Shown here: positions 17,373-26,217 of the stretch, piece by piece
Position numbering within the stretch: position 1 is the first letter of the stretch
Layout of the letters: every line of letters begins with the position of its first letter
DNA from: Geodermatophilus ruber
GTDB taxonomy: Bacteria; Actinomycetota; Actinomycetes; Mycobacteriales; Geodermatophilaceae
Reading direction: 5' to 3'
Length of the DNA: 64,000 nt
NCBI RefSeq assembly: GCF_900114385.1
Contig: NZ_FOSW01000002.1
Location: forward strand, 372,001-436,000
The notes under the pieces: generated by a model
The model's database searches: none
What the model was told of the DNA's origin: nothing
The model's input: only the letters and a program-made list of their open reading frames with translations
Position numbers and translations under genes: made by a program

Positions 17373-18347
17373 TCAGGCGGGGCGGGTCAGCCCGCGGGCC
17401 TCGATGGCCTGCTGGTAGAGCCGCCCGGCCCGGTAGGAGCTGCGCACCAGCGGCCCGGCCAGCACGCCCGGGAAGCCGATCTCCTCGGCCGTCTTCTGGA
17501 ACTCCACGAACTCGTCGGGCTTGACCCACCGGACCACCGGGTGGTGCCGCGGCGAGGGGCGCAGGTACTGGGTGATGGTGAGCAGGTCACAACCGGCGTC
17601 GTGCAGCGCCTGCATCGTCTCGACGACCTCGTGCGGCTCCTCGCCCATGCCCAGGATCAGGTTGGACTTGGTGACCAGGCCCGCCTCCCGGGCAGCGGTG
17701 ATCACCGACAGCGAGCGCTCGAAGCGGAAGCCGGGGCGGATGCGCCGGAAGATCCGCGGCACGGTCTCGACGTTGTGCGCGAGCACCTCGGGGCGGGAGG
17801 AGAAGACCTCGGCCAGTTGGTCGGGGTTCGCGTCGAAGTCGGGGATGAGCAGCTCCACGCCGCAGCCGGGGACGGCAGCGTGGATCTGGCGGACCGTCTC
17901 GGCGTACAGCCAGGCCCCGCCGTCGGGCAGGTCGTCACGGGCGACGCCGGTGACCGTGGCGTACCTCAGCTGCATCGTGGCGACGCTCTCGGCGACCCGG
18001 CGCGGCTCGTCGGCGTCGAAGTCGGCCGGCTTCCCGGTGTCGATCTGGCAGAAGTCGCAGCGCCGCGTGCACTGGTCGCCGCCGATGAGGAAGGTCGCCT
18101 CCCGGTCCTCCCAGCACTCGTAGATGTTGGGGCAGCCGGCCTCTTCGCAGACGGTGTGCAGCCCCTCGCGGCGGACCAGAGACTTCAGCTCGGTGTACTC
18201 CGGGCCGGTCCTGAGGCGGGTCTTGATCCACTCCGGCTTGCGTTCGATCGGGACCTGGCTGTTGCGGACCTCCAGGCGCAGCAGCTTGCGGCCACCCGGC
18301 GCGAGGGGAGCGTCCGAGGAGGGGGTCGGGGCCACCGTCTCACTCAT
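17373..18347 (-). CDS. lipA: lipoyl synthase
   Basis: A 324-residue radical SAM enzyme that inserts two sulfurs into protein-bound octanoyl chains. Both iron-sulfur clusters are visible: the auxiliary cluster motif [12 protein letters not shown] and the radical [12 protein letters not shown]. The C-terminal RSSYRAG supplies the serine ligand of the auxiliary cluster. A TACCGT sequence lies 8 nt upstream of the ATG. It works with LipB (23773-24414) to lipoylate enzymes such as SucB in this window. Confidence 0.97.
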   Translation of the reverse strand: MSETVAPTPSSDAPLAPGGRKLLRLEVRNSQVPIERKPEWIKTRLRTGPEYTELKSLVRREGLHTVCEEAGCPNIYECWEDREATFLIGGDQCTRRCDFCQIDTGKPADFDADEPRRVAESVATMQLRYATVTGVARDDLPDGGAWLYAETVRQIHAAVPGCGVELLIPDFDANPDQLAEVFSSRPEVLAHNVETVPRIFRRIRPGFRFERSLSVITAAREAGLVTKSNLILGMGEEPHEVVETMQALHDAGCDLLTITQYLRPSPRHHPVVRWVKPDEFVEFQKTAEEIGFPGVLAGPLVRSSYRAGRLYQQAIEARGLTRPA

Positions 18348-18372
18348 GATCGGCCACGGTACTCCCGACGCG

Positions 18373-18405
18373 CGACGCCCCCGCTGCCACGCAGCGGGGG
18401 CGTCG
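18373..18405 (-). terminator. strong hairpin terminator
   Basis: A perfect 14-bp stem (18373-18386 with 18392-18405) with a 5-nt loop, just past the stop of the Ala-rich protein gene and upstream of lipA. It separates the two transcription units. Confidence 0.75.
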
Positions 18406-18425
18406 GGGCTGGTGAGGTACGGATC

Positions 18426-19457
18426 TCAGCCGCGGGGAGCGCCGTCCTCGGGCTCCTCCTCCGGGGTGTGGTCGGCCGGGCCGCCGGTCGCGGTGTCCGG
18501 GGTCCGGAACGCGCGGTCGGGCTCGGACGCGAGGTTCTGCGGCTGCGTGCCCAGGTCGCTGTCGGGCGGCGTGGCGTCGCCGGGGGAGGTCTGGGCCGAG
18601 GAGACCGTCCGGCCGCTGCTGGGTGAACTGGGCACGGGATCCTCCCGGTAGCTGGGCACGGGGCCGTCCCCGGTCGGGGCCGGCGTCCACAGGTCCTCGG
18701 ACTTGCGCCGCCGCCGCAGCAGCACGGCGACGGCCGCGGAGATTCCGAGGACGGCGAGCAGCCAGGGCCAGCGGCGGGGCTCGCGCTCCATGCCGACCTT
18801 CCGCTTGACGGAGGTGGCCGTCTTCGCCGCCTTCTTCTCCAGCTTGCGCCGCTTCTTCGCCGCCTGCTTGCGCGCCTTGGCGGTGGTGGCGGTCAGCTCC
18901 TCGCGGCGGAGCTCGAGCTCCTCCAGGGCGCTGCCCAGGCCGGCGCTGATCGTGCCACGGGCGTTCTCCAGGGCCGGGATCACCGCCTCGCGGGCGGCGA
19001 TCACCCTGGGCGCGGCGTAGGCCAGGGCGGCGGTCTGCGCCGCACTCAGCCGCGGGGCGACGTCCTTCTCCAGCGTCTTCTGCGCGGCCTCCCGAGCCGC
19101 CTCCCACCGCGGGCCGAGGTCGGCCGCGGCCTTGGCGGTCGCCTCGTGCGCCGCGGTCATCGCCGCGGCGACGCGCGGGGCGGCCGCTTCCCGGGCCGCC
19201 CCGATGCGGGGGGCCAGGCTCTCCCGGGCCGAGGCGACCGCGGGTGCGGCCACGGCTGCAGCGGCCGCGAGCTTGGGGGCCACCGCCTTCTGCGCGGCGT
19301 GCAGCGCCGGGGTGGTCGCCTCGCGCGCGGCCTCCACACGCGGTGCGAGCTGTTCCGCCGCCACTCGGCCGGCCTCTGCCATCGCCGTGCCGAGGTGGCT
19401 GAAGCCCTCGTGGAGCTCGTCGCCGATGATCTGGCCGTGCGTCTTCTTGCGGAACAC
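18426..19457 (-). CDS. Ala-rich 11-residue-repeat protein with a C-terminal membrane anchor
   Basis: A 343-residue protein. Residues about 30-190 consist of repeated 11-residue units of the form xxAPRxxAARE (for example LAPRVEAAREA, LAPRIGAAREA, AAPRVIAAREA), predicting long amphipathic helices like those of lipid-binding apolipoproteins. A Lys/Arg-rich stretch (KKRRKLEKKAAK) leads to one membrane helix (WPWLLAVLGISAAVAVLLRRR, cytosolic-positive flank) and a Pro/Asp/Glu-rich tail. The GTG at 19457 has GGAGG 8 nt upstream. The layout recalls actinobacterial DUF5324-type proteins, but I cannot assign the family. It ends at a strong terminator. Confidence 0.75.
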   Translation of the reverse strand: MFRKKTHGQIIGDELHEGFSHLGTAMAEAGRVAAEQLAPRVEAAREATTPALHAAQKAVAPKLAAAAAVAAPAVASARESLAPRIGAAREAAAPRVAAAMTAAHEATAKAAADLGPRWEAAREAAQKTLEKDVAPRLSAAQTAALAYAAPRVIAAREAVIPALENARGTISAGLGSALEELELRREELTATTAKARKQAAKKRRKLEKKAAKTATSVKRKVGMEREPRRWPWLLAVLGISAAVAVLLRRRRKSEDLWTPAPTGDGPVPSYREDPVPSSPSSGRTVSSAQTSPGDATPPDSDLGTQPQNLASEPDRAFRTPDTATGGPADHTPEEEPEDGAPRG

Positions 19458-19562
19458 GGGATGCACCTCCGAGTTGATCGTCTCGGCGGCCCATCCTGCC
19501 CGCTCGCCGCGGTCAGCACACCCCGAACGGATCTCCGGACGGCGGTCGCCGAAGGTCCTCGA

Positions 19563-19568
19563 TAACGT
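19563..19568 (+). promoter_or_regulatory. -10 element (TAACGT) of the LLM oxidoreductase gene
   Basis: It lies 6 nt before the GTG at 19575. Confidence 0.5.
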
Positions 19569-19574
19569 TCTCCG

Positions 19575-20504
19575 GTGCAGCTCCGCATCTTCACCGAACC
19601 GCAGCAGGGCGCCACCTACGACGACCTCCTGGCCGTCGCGCGCCGCACCGAGGAGACCGGTTTCGACGCGTTCTTCCGCTCCGACCACTACCTGGCCATG
19701 GGCGGGAACGGGCTGCCGGGGCCGACCGACGCCTGGGTGACGCTCGCGGCGCTGGCGCGGGAGACCAGCCGCATCCGCCTCGGCACGCTGATGACGGCGG
19801 CGACGTTCCGGTTCCCCGGCCCGCTGGCCATCTCCGTGGCGCAGGTCGACCAGATGAGCGGCGGCCGGGTGGAGCTGGGCATCGGCGCCGGCTGGTTCGA
19901 GGCCGAGCACCGGGCCTACGGCATCCCGTTCCCCGACGTGCGCGAGCGCTTCGACCGGTACGAGGAGCAGTTGGCGATCGTCACGGGGTTGTGGGGGACG
20001 CCCGTCGGCGAGACGTTCGACTTCGCCGGGCGGTACTACCAGCTGGCGGACTCACCGGCCCTGCCCAAGCCGGTCCAGCCGGGCGGGGTGCCGGTCATCA
20101 TCGGCGGGCACGGCAAGCGCCGTACGCCCCGGCTGGCGGCCCGGTACGCCGCGGAGTTCAACGTGCCCTTCGCCTCGGTGGAGGACAACGCCACGCGCTT
20201 CGCCGGGGTGCGGGAGGCCTGCGAGGAGACGGGGCGGGAGCCGGCGTCGCTGGTGTACAGCTCGGCGCTGGTGCTCTGCGTGGGCCGGGACGAGGCGGAG
20301 CTCACCCGGCGGGCCGCGGCCATCGGCCGGGACGTCGAGGAGCTGCGCGCGCACGGGGCAGCGGGCACCCCCGCCGAGGTCGTCGACGTCCTGGGCCGCT
20401 ACGCCGAGGCCGGGGCTTCGCGGGTGTACCTGCAGGTCCTGGACCTGTCCGACCTCGACCATCTGGACCTGGTCGCCTCCGAGGTGGCCCCGCAGCTGGA
20501 CTGA
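19575..20504 (+). CDS. LLM-class F420-dependent oxidoreductase
   Basis: A 309-residue luciferase-like TIM-barrel flavin/F420 enzyme. Motifs are FDAFFRSDHYLAMGG, the SRIRLGTLMTAATFR strand, GGRVELGIGAGWFEAEHRAYG (the family's cofactor-binding region) and PVIIGGHGKRRTPRLAARYA. F420 is the more likely cofactor in an actinomycete; the substrate is unknown. The GTG start at 19575 has a TAACGT -10 6 nt upstream. It is divergent from the Ala-rich repeat gene. Confidence 0.92.
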   Translation: MQLRIFTEPQQGATYDDLLAVARRTEETGFDAFFRSDHYLAMGGNGLPGPTDAWVTLAALARETSRIRLGTLMTAATFRFPGPLAISVAQVDQMSGGRVELGIGAGWFEAEHRAYGIPFPDVRERFDRYEEQLAIVTGLWGTPVGETFDFAGRYYQLADSPALPKPVQPGGVPVIIGGHGKRRTPRLAARYAAEFNVPFASVEDNATRFAGVREACEETGREPASLVYSSALVLCVGRDEAELTRRAAAIGRDVEELRAHGAAGTPAEVVDVLGRYAEAGASRVYLQVLDLSDLDHLDLVASEVAPQLD

Positions 20505-20507
20505 CCG

Positions 20508-20706
20508 TGAGGGTGGCCGGGTCGCCTACCGGCCGAGCCCGTCAGGCAAGCAGCTGGAGCCGATCGTCGAGGCGCTGGGCCGGTGGGGGATCCGCTGCAT
20601 CCCCGGGCTGGGCGACGAGGACCTCGACCCGCACCTGCTGGGGGGGACGTGCACCGCAGCATCGACGTCGAGGCCGTGCCCGACGCCCGGACGCGGCCCG
20701 GGAGTA
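20508..20706 (+). pseudogene. C-terminal scrap of an HxlR-type regulator
   Basis: One frame reads VAYRPSPSGKQLEPIVEALG then RWGIRCIPGLGDEDLDPHLL, the end of an HxlR winged helix. After a frameshift in a G run (20640-20647) the next frame gives GDVHRSIDVEAVPDARTR, which is how such regulators continue into an SCP2-like domain. The N-terminal half and the rest of the second domain are missing. It abuts the leuS leader promoter. Confidence 0.65.
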
Positions 20707-20710
20707 GGCT
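20705..20710 (+). promoter_or_regulatory. -10 element (TAGGCT) of the leuS leader
   Basis: It lies 7 nt before the leader-peptide GTG, so the leader peptide probably starts at the very 5' end of the mRNA. Confidence 0.6.
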
Positions 20711-20717
20711 GGGCGCC

Positions 20718-20753
20718 GTGACCAGGCGGCTCCTCCTTGCGCAGCCGTGCTGA
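20718..20753 (+). CDS. leuL: leuS leader peptide with three consecutive Leu codons
   Basis: GTG-initiated 11-residue peptide MTRRLLLAQPC, stop TGA at 20751-20753. The three adjacent Leu codons (CTC CTC CTT, 20730-20738), the overlap of its end with the first RNA stem and the terminator just downstream mark it as a sensor of leucyl-tRNA shortage for leuS. It probably functions through its translation rather than its product. Confidence 0.75.
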   Translation: MTRRLLLAQPC

Positions 20754-20803
20754 TCTGAGACCTCCAGACAGCACGGCGACCCCTCCTGCGCGAGGGGTCT
20801 TTT
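20745..20803 (+). promoter_or_regulatory. transcription attenuator before leuS
   Basis: Stem A pairs CCGTGCTG (20745-20752) with CAGCACGG (20769-20776). The terminator pairs GACCCCTC (20778-20785) with GAGGGGTC (20792-20799) and is followed by TTTT. An alternative pairing, AGACC+TC (20758-20764) with GAGGGGTCT (20792-20800), would break the terminator. A ribosome stalled on the Leu codons covers the left arm of stem A. The switching model is inferred from these pairings. Confidence 0.75.
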
Positions 20804-20843
20804 CATGTCCGCCGCCGGTACCGCAGACCCGGGAGCACGAACG

Positions 20844-23735
20844 ATGAGCCAGACGGCCGACCAGCCGAACGCCGAGCAGGGGACGGGCGACGTCCCTCCG
20901 CACCGGTACACCCCCGCGCTGGCGCAGCGGATCGAGCTCGCCTGGCAGGACCGGTGGGAGCGGGAGGGCACCTTCCACACGCCCAACCCGGTCGGCCCGC
21001 TGAGCGAGGGCTTCGAGCGGGTCGCCGACCGGCCGAAGTACTTCGTCATGGACATGTTCCCGTACCCCTCGGGTGCGGGCCTGCACGTCGGGCACCCGCT
21101 GGGCTACCTGGGCACCGACGTCACCAGCCGGTTCCGCCGGATGGACGGCGACAACGTGCTGCACCCCATGGCCTACGACGCCTTCGGCCTGCCCGCCGAG
21201 CAGTACGCCGTGCAGACGGGGCAGCACCCCCGGGTCACCACCGAGGCCAACATCGCGGCGATCAAGGCGCAGCTGCGCCGGCTGGGCGTCGACCACGACG
21301 AGCGCCGCAGCTTCGCCACGATCGACCCGACCTACTACAAGTGGACCCAGTGGATCTTCCTGCAGATCTTCGGGTCCTGGTTCGACGAGCGGGCGGGCAG
21401 GGCACGGCGGATCGAGGAGCTGGTCGCCGAGCTGGACGCCGGCACCCGGGAGCCCGGGTCGGGCACGAACCCGTTCGGCCGTCCGTGGGCCGAGCTGGAC
21501 GAGGTCGAGAAGCGCACCGTCGTCGACGCGCACCGGCTGGCCTACCTGCACCAGGCGCCGGTGAACTGGTGCCCGGGCCTGGGCACCGTGCTGTCCAACG
21601 AGGAGGTCACCGCGGACGGGCGCTCCGAGCGCGGCAACTTCCCGGTGTTCCGCCGTCCGCTGACCCAGTGGATGATGCGGATCACCGCCTACAGCGAGCG
21701 GCTGCTGGCCGACCTGGACCGGCTGGACTGGTCGGACTCGCTGAAGCAGATGCAGCGCAACTGGATCGGCCGCTCGGCCGGCGCGCGGATCGGCTTCTCC
21801 GTCGGCGACGAGGTCATCGAGGTCTTCACCACCCGCCCGGACACGCTGTTCGGCGCCACCTACATGGTGCTGGCGCCGGAGCACCCGCTGGTCGAGGCGC
21901 TGACCGCCGACGCGTGGCCCGACGGCACCGACCCGCGCTGGACCGGCGGTGCGGCGACCCCGCGCGAGGCGGTGGCCGAGTACCAGCGGCAGGCCTCCCG
22001 GCGCTCCGAGCTGGACCGGCAGAACGAGGCCCGCGAGAAGACCGGCGTCTGGCTGGGCGTCAACGCCGTCAACCCGGTCAACGGCCGCGAGCTGCCGGTG
22101 TTCATCGCCGACTACGTGCTGACCGGCTACGGCACCGGCGCGATCATGGCGGTGCCCGGCGAGGACACCCGTGACTTCGAGTTCGCGGAGAAGTTCGGGC
22201 TGCCGGTGATCCGGACCGTGCAGCCGCCGGAGGACTTCGAGGGCGGCGCGTACACCGGCGCCGGCCCGATGATCAACTCGGCGAACGACGAGATCTCGCT
22301 GAACGGTTTGGGCAAGGCCGAGGCGATCGGGCGGATCACCGAGTGGCTGGTGGCCCGCGGTGCCGGCGAGGCGACGGTCACCTACAAGCTGCGCGACTGG
22401 CTGTTCAGCCGGCAGCGCTACTGGGGCGAGCCGTTCCCGATCGTCTACGACGAGCACGACCTGCCGGTCGCCGTGCCGCAGTCGATGCTGCCGGTGCTGC
22501 TGCCCGAGGTCGACGACTACTCGCCGAAGACCTTCGAGGACGACGACGCCGAGTCCGCGCCGGAGCCGCCGCTCTCGCGCGCCACCGACTGGACGACGGT
22601 CGAGCTGGACCTGGGCGACGGGCCGAAGAAGTACCGCCGCGAGACCAACACGATGCCCAACTGGGCCGGCTCGTGCTGGTACTACCTGCGCTACGTCGAC
22701 CCGGACGACGACGAGCGCATGGTCAACCCGGAGAACGAGCGCTACTGGCTGGGCCCGCGGGGCGAGGGCGACGTCGGCGGCGTCGACCTGTACGTCGGCG
22801 GGGTCGAGCACGCCGTGCTGCACCTGCTGTACGCCCGCTTCTGGCACAAGGTGCTGTTCGACCTGGGCTACGTCTCCAGCGAGGAGCCCTTCCGCCGGCT
22901 GGTCAACCAGGGCTACATCTCCGCCTACGCCTACACCGATGAGCGCGGCTTCTACGTGCCCGCCGCCGAGGTGGAGGAGCGCGACGGGCAGTTCTTCCAC
23001 GACGGCAAGCCGGTCAACCGCGAGTACGGGAAGATCGGCAAGAGCCTGAAGAACATGGTCACGCCCGACGAGATGATCGGGCAGTACGGCGCCGACACCT
23101 TCCGGGTGTACGAGATGTCGACCGGTCCGCTGGACCAGTCGCGGCCGTGGGAGACCAAGGCCGTCGTCGGCTCGCAGCGGCTGCTGCAGCGGGTCTGGCG
23201 GGTGGTCGTCGACGAGGAGACCGGGGGGGTCCGGGCCGCCGACGACATGGAGCCGTCGGAGGAGACCCTGCGCGCCCTGCACCGGACGATCGCCGGCGTC
23301 CGGGACGGGTTCGGCACGCTGCGGTTCAACATCGCGATCGCCCGGATCACCGAGCTGACCAACCACCTGACCTCGGCGTACGGCGCCGACCGGCCGGTGC
23401 CGCGCTCCGTGGCCGAGCCGCTGGTGCTGATGGTGGCGCCGCTGGCCCCGCACATCGCCGAGGAGATGTGGGCGCGGCTGGGGCACGCCGAGTCGCTGGC
23501 GTGGACGCCGTTCCCGGTGGCCGACGAGCGCTGGCTGGTCGAGGACACCGTGCAGGTGGCCGTCCAGGTGAACGGCAAGGTGCGCGCGCAGGTCACGGTG
23601 CCGGCCGACGCCGACGCGGGGGCCCTGGAGGCGGCGGCCCGCGCCGACGAGCGGATCGCGGGCTACCTCGACGGGGCCACGGTGCGCCGCGTCGTGGCGG
23701 TGCCCGGGCGCCTGGTCAACTTCGTCCTCGGCTGA
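20844..23735 (+). CDS. leuS: leucyl-tRNA synthetase
   Basis: A 963-residue class I aminoacyl-tRNA synthetase. The HIGH motif appears as [10 protein letters not shown] (about residue 80). The editing (CP1) domain includes [20 protein letters not shown], the catalytic core has WYYLRYVDP, and the KMSKS motif is KIGKSLKN (about residue 730), the KxGKS variant common in actinobacteria. The C-terminal anticodon-binding domain and a [10 protein letters not shown] extension are complete. The ATG at 20844 (GGGAG 8 nt upstream) is preferred to 20805, which touches the attenuator's T run. Expression is probably controlled by the leader peptide and attenuator at 20718-20803. Confidence 0.98.
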   Translation: MSQTADQPNAEQGTGDVPPHRYTPALAQRIELAWQDRWEREGTFHTPNPVGPLSEGFERVADRPKYFVMDMFPYPSGAGLHVGHPLGYLGTDVTSRFRRMDGDNVLHPMAYDAFGLPAEQYAVQTGQHPRVTTEANIAAIKAQLRRLGVDHDERRSFATIDPTYYKWTQWIFLQIFGSWFDERAGRARRIEELVAELDAGTREPGSGTNPFGRPWAELDEVEKRTVVDAHRLAYLHQAPVNWCPGLGTVLSNEEVTADGRSERGNFPVFRRPLTQWMMRITAYSERLLADLDRLDWSDSLKQMQRNWIGRSAGARIGFSVGDEVIEVFTTRPDTLFGATYMVLAPEHPLVEALTADAWPDGTDPRWTGGAATPREAVAEYQRQASRRSELDRQNEAREKTGVWLGVNAVNPVNGRELPVFIADYVLTGYGTGAIMAVPGEDTRDFEFAEKFGLPVIRTVQPPEDFEGGAYTGAGPMINSANDEISLNGLGKAEAIGRITEWLVARGAGEATVTYKLRDWLFSRQRYWGEPFPIVYDEHDLPVAVPQSMLPVLLPEVDDYSPKTFEDDDAESAPEPPLSRATDWTTVELDLGDGPKKYRRETNTMPNWAGSCWYYLRYVDPDDDERMVNPENERYWLGPRGEGDVGGVDLYVGGVEHAVLHLLYARFWHKVLFDLGYVSSEEPFRRLVNQGYISAYAYTDERGFYVPAAEVEERDGQFFHDGKPVNREYGKIGKSLKNMVTPDEMIGQYGADTFRVYEMSTGPLDQSRPWETKAVVGSQRLLQRVWRVVVDEETGGVRAADDMEPSEETLRALHRTIAGVRDGFGTLRFNIAIARITELTNHLTSAYGADRPVPRSVAEPLVLMVAPLAPHIAEEMWARLGHAESLAWTPFPVADERWLVEDTVQVAVQVNGKVRAQVTVPADADAGALEAAARADERIAGYLDGATVRRVVAVPGRLVNFVLG

Positions 23736-23737
23736 GC

Positions 23738-23764
23738 GGGAGGGCGCGCAGCACGCGCCCTCCC
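23738..23764. terminator. bidirectional terminator between leuS and lipB
   Basis: A perfect 11-bp stem, GGGAGGGCGCG with CGCGCCCTCCC, and a 5-nt loop fill the 37-bp gap between the two convergent genes. Confidence 0.75.
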
Positions 23765-23772
23765 GTGCCGGT

Positions 23773-24414
23773 TCAGGCGACCGGCACGGCGGTGAGGACG
23801 CGACGCATGGCGGCCTCCACCGGGGCGATCACCTCGGCGACGGGGACGTCGCGGCCCAGCTCGGCCGTCAGCGAGGTGGCCCCCGCGTCGACGATCCCGC
23901 ACGGGATCATGTTCGCGAACGCCGTCATGTCGGGGTCGCAGTTGAGCGCGAAGCCGTGCATGCTCACGCCCCTGGCCACCCGGACGCCGATCGCGGCGAC
24001 CTTGCGGTCCGGCCCCCGCTCGTCGGCGCGCACCCAGACGCCGCTGCGCCCCTCGACCCGCTCCGTGGCCAGCCCGAGGCCGGCGCAGACGTCGATGAGG
24101 GCGCTCTCCAGGCGCCGGACGTGGGCGACCACGTCGACCGGGTCGGCCAGCCGCACGATGGGGTAGCCCACCAGCTGCCCCGGCCCGTGCCAGGTGATCT
24201 TGCCGCCGCGGTCGACGTCGACGACCGGGGTCCCGTCGAACGGCCGCTCGTGCGGAAGGGTGCGCTTGCCGGCGGTGTAGACCGACGGGTGCTCCAGCAG
24301 CAGCAGGGTGTCCGGGCCCTCCCCGGCGACCCGCCGGGCGTGCAGCTCCCGTTGCTGCGCCCAGGCCTCCTCGTAGGGAACCAGGCCGGCACGGACCACT
24401 CGCAGCTCGCTCAC
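23773..24414 (-). CDS. lipB: lipoyl(octanoyl) transferase
   Basis: A 213-residue enzyme transferring octanoyl from acyl carrier protein to lipoyl domains. Conserved blocks are [56 protein letters not shown] with the catalytic Lys, and FANMIPCGI with the catalytic Cys. The GTG at 24414 has a TAGGCT -10 (24421-24426) 6 nt upstream. It supplies the substrate for LipA; the two are separated here by the leuS block. Confidence 0.96.
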   Translation of the reverse strand: MSELRVVRAGLVPYEEAWAQQRELHARRVAGEGPDTLLLLEHPSVYTAGKRTLPHERPFDGTPVVDVDRGGKITWHGPGQLVGYPIVRLADPVDVVAHVRRLESALIDVCAGLGLATERVEGRSGVWVRADERGPDRKVAAIGVRVARGVSMHGFALNCDPDMTAFANMIPCGIVDAGATSLTAELGRDVPVAEVIAPVEAAMRRVLTAVPVA

Positions 24415-24420
24415 GGACCC

Positions 24421-24426
24421 AGCCTA
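24421..24426 (-). promoter_or_regulatory. -10 element (TAGGCT) of lipB
   Basis: On the minus strand, 6 nt before the lipB GTG. Confidence 0.5.
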
Positions 24427-24436
24427 GGACGCGTGC

Positions 24437-25171
24437 TCAACGCAACCGTCGCGGTTCCATCCGGGTCTCGATCACGGTGCCGTCCGGACCCGGCGCCACC
24501 CGGTAGGCCGCCTTCTCCGGCCGGTCGGCGACCGCCTCCGCCAGCTCGGTGCCGCGGTAGACCAGCCCGACGCCGTCGTCGGTGGCGTGACCGGGCGGCA
24601 GGGTGCCGTCGGCCACCAGCCGGTGGTAGAGGGGGCGGCGCTGCTCCTCGGAGTCGTAGTGGACCCCGTTGGACGTCGGGATGAACCCGAGCCCGTTGGT
24701 GACCGGTCGCAGGTCGGGCCCGAAGGAATCGGTGGTGCCGCCGACGTGCCAGCACAGCGAGCCGGCCGAGACGCCGCCGAGCACCACGCCGGCGCGCCAG
24801 CACTCCGCGAGGACGTCGTCCAGCCCGTGCACCCGCCACACCGCGAGCAGGTTGGCCACGCTTCCCCCGCCCACCCAGATGACGTCCTGGGCCAGCAGGT
24901 GGGCGCGGACATCGGGCACGGTGGGCATCGGGAACAGGCTCAGGTGGCTGACCTGCACCGCGCTGCCGGCGAAGGCGCCGTAGACACCGGCCACCCGCAC
25001 CGGGTCGTCGCCGGTGGCCGTGCCCAGGTAGCACAGCCGCGGGCGCCGGGGCGCGCCGGCCAGCTGCACGGCCAGGTCGAAGACGGGCCCGGGCGCCCAG
25101 TCGTAGGGCCCGCGTCCGCGGGAGGCGAAGCCCATGCTGGTGGCGAGGATGGTCGGCGCGGACGCGGGCAC
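24437..25171 (-). CDS. peptidase E / S51 family peptidase
   Basis: About 244 residues. The S51 nucleophile elbow is GGVSAGSLCWHVGGTTDSFG, preceded by VIWVGGGSVANLLAVW and followed by ... GLGFIPTSNGVHYDSEEQRR, all typical of peptidase E-like proteins, which cleave N-terminal Asp dipeptides or process cyanophycin products. The GTG at 25171 (VPASAPTILATSMGFASRG) matches family N-termini; the upstream open frame to 25372 is Pro/Arg-rich and not conserved. The stop is 22 bp from the lipB start. Confidence 0.88.
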   Translation of the reverse strand: MPASAPTILATSMGFASRGRGPYDWAPGPVFDLAVQLAGAPRRPRLCYLGTATGDDPVRVAGVYGAFAGSAVQVSHLSLFPMPTVPDVRAHLLAQDVIWVGGGSVANLLAVWRVHGLDDVLAECWRAGVVLGGVSAGSLCWHVGGTTDSFGPDLRPVTNGLGFIPTSNGVHYDSEEQRRPLYHRLVADGTLPPGHATDDGVGLVYRGTELAEAVADRPEKAAYRVAPGPDGTVIETRMEPRRLR

Positions 25172-25393
25172 GGTCAGGAGGCTCCCTGGTCGGTGCGGCG
25201 CGGGGTGCGCAGGACGGCGCGGGCGGGAAGCGGCATGGGCCGAACCTAGGGGCCGCAGCGGACGGTTGTCCCCCGGCCCGCGGGCGAGGAGCGTAGGCCA
25301 CCGGCATGCCCGCCGGGGCGTCGTCTCCAGCTCCGGAGACCCGCTCCGCGGACACGGTCCGGACGAGGACACGTTTCAGAGAGGAGCGGTGGC

Positions 25394-26014
25394 ATGTACG
25401 CCCGATCCACCACCATCCGCGGGGTCCCGAAGGCACTCGACGAGGGGGCGCGCTGGGTCCGCGACGAGGTGCTGCCGGTGCTGCAGGAGATGGACGGCTT
25501 CGTCGGTCTGTCGATGCTCGGCGAGCGCGAGACCGGCCGCAGCATCATCACGTCCGCGTGGCGGGACGAGGAGTCGATGCGGGCCAGCGAACCGCGCATG
25601 CACCCGATGCGGGAGCGGTTCCAGCAGACGTTCGGCGGGGAGCTCGAGGTCGAGGAGTGGGAGATCGCCGTGCTGCACCGCGCGCGGCAGACCGGGGACG
25701 GCGCCGCCGCGGCCGTCGTCCGGACCCGCACCGACCCGGGCCGGGTGGACCAGGCCCTCGACGTCTTCCGCAGGGACGTGATGCCGCAGCTCGAGGAGCG
25801 GCCCGGCTTCTGCAGCGTCAGCCTCATGGTCAACCGGCAGAGCGGTCGCATGTGGGGTGTGACCGCGTACGAGAACCGGGAGTCCCTCGAGCGGGTGCGG
25901 CAGGAGGCCGAGCGGGCCCGCCAGGCGGCTGCCCCCGGCATGGGGGTGGAGGTCCTGGAGGTCGCCGAGATGGAACTCCTGCTCGCCCACCTCCGGGTGC
26001 CCGAGACGGTCTGA
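25394..26014 (+). CDS. protein with two ABM-like (dimeric alpha-beta barrel) domains
   Basis: A 206-residue protein that appears as a tandem repeat. Each half has a strand-helix start (GARWVRDEVLPVLQEMDGFVGLSML; VFRRDVMPQLEERPGFCSVSLMV), a central G-R motif (ETGRSIITSAW; QSGRMWGVTAY) and E-rich helices, the pattern of antibiotic biosynthesis monooxygenase-like barrels. It may be a small-molecule or stress-related monooxygenase; no active site is assigned. GAGGAG precedes the ATG. It is monocistronic. Confidence 0.75.
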   Translation: MYARSTTIRGVPKALDEGARWVRDEVLPVLQEMDGFVGLSMLGERETGRSIITSAWRDEESMRASEPRMHPMRERFQQTFGGELEVEEWEIAVLHRARQTGDGAAAAVVRTRTDPGRVDQALDVFRRDVMPQLEERPGFCSVSLMVNRQSGRMWGVTAYENRESLERVRQEAERARQAAAPGMGVEVLEVAEMELLLAHLRVPETV

Positions 26015-26204
26015 ACCGGGCCCCGACGTCCACCCGCCGCGGGGCACCGGCCGGGATGCGTGTGCTGACCTCGTGGCCACCGGCTCCGTCGGCTGCGGGC
26101 CCTCGGCGGGCACGGCTCATCTCCATTCGCGGCGAGAGCAGCGCCCGACCTGTGGACGGCCGGTGACCTGTGGACGACGCCGGCGGGGAGGGCGCCGCAC
26201 CGCC

Positions 26205-26210
26205 TACGGT
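26205..26210 (+). promoter_or_regulatory. -10 element (TACGGT) of the kinase gene
   Basis: It lies 7 nt before the ATG at 26218 and decides against the longer GTG reading from 26170. Confidence 0.55.
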
Positions 26211-26217
26211 CCCCGCC

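Noticed and set aside
20805-20843. leuS starting at the ATG at 20805
   Set aside because: That ATG directly follows the terminator T run and lacks a ribosome-binding site; 20844 has GGGAG at good spacing.
20526-23486. A 986-codon open frame on the minus strand
   Set aside because: It is antisense to leuS, which is unmistakable; no recognisable motif was seen in the shadow frame.
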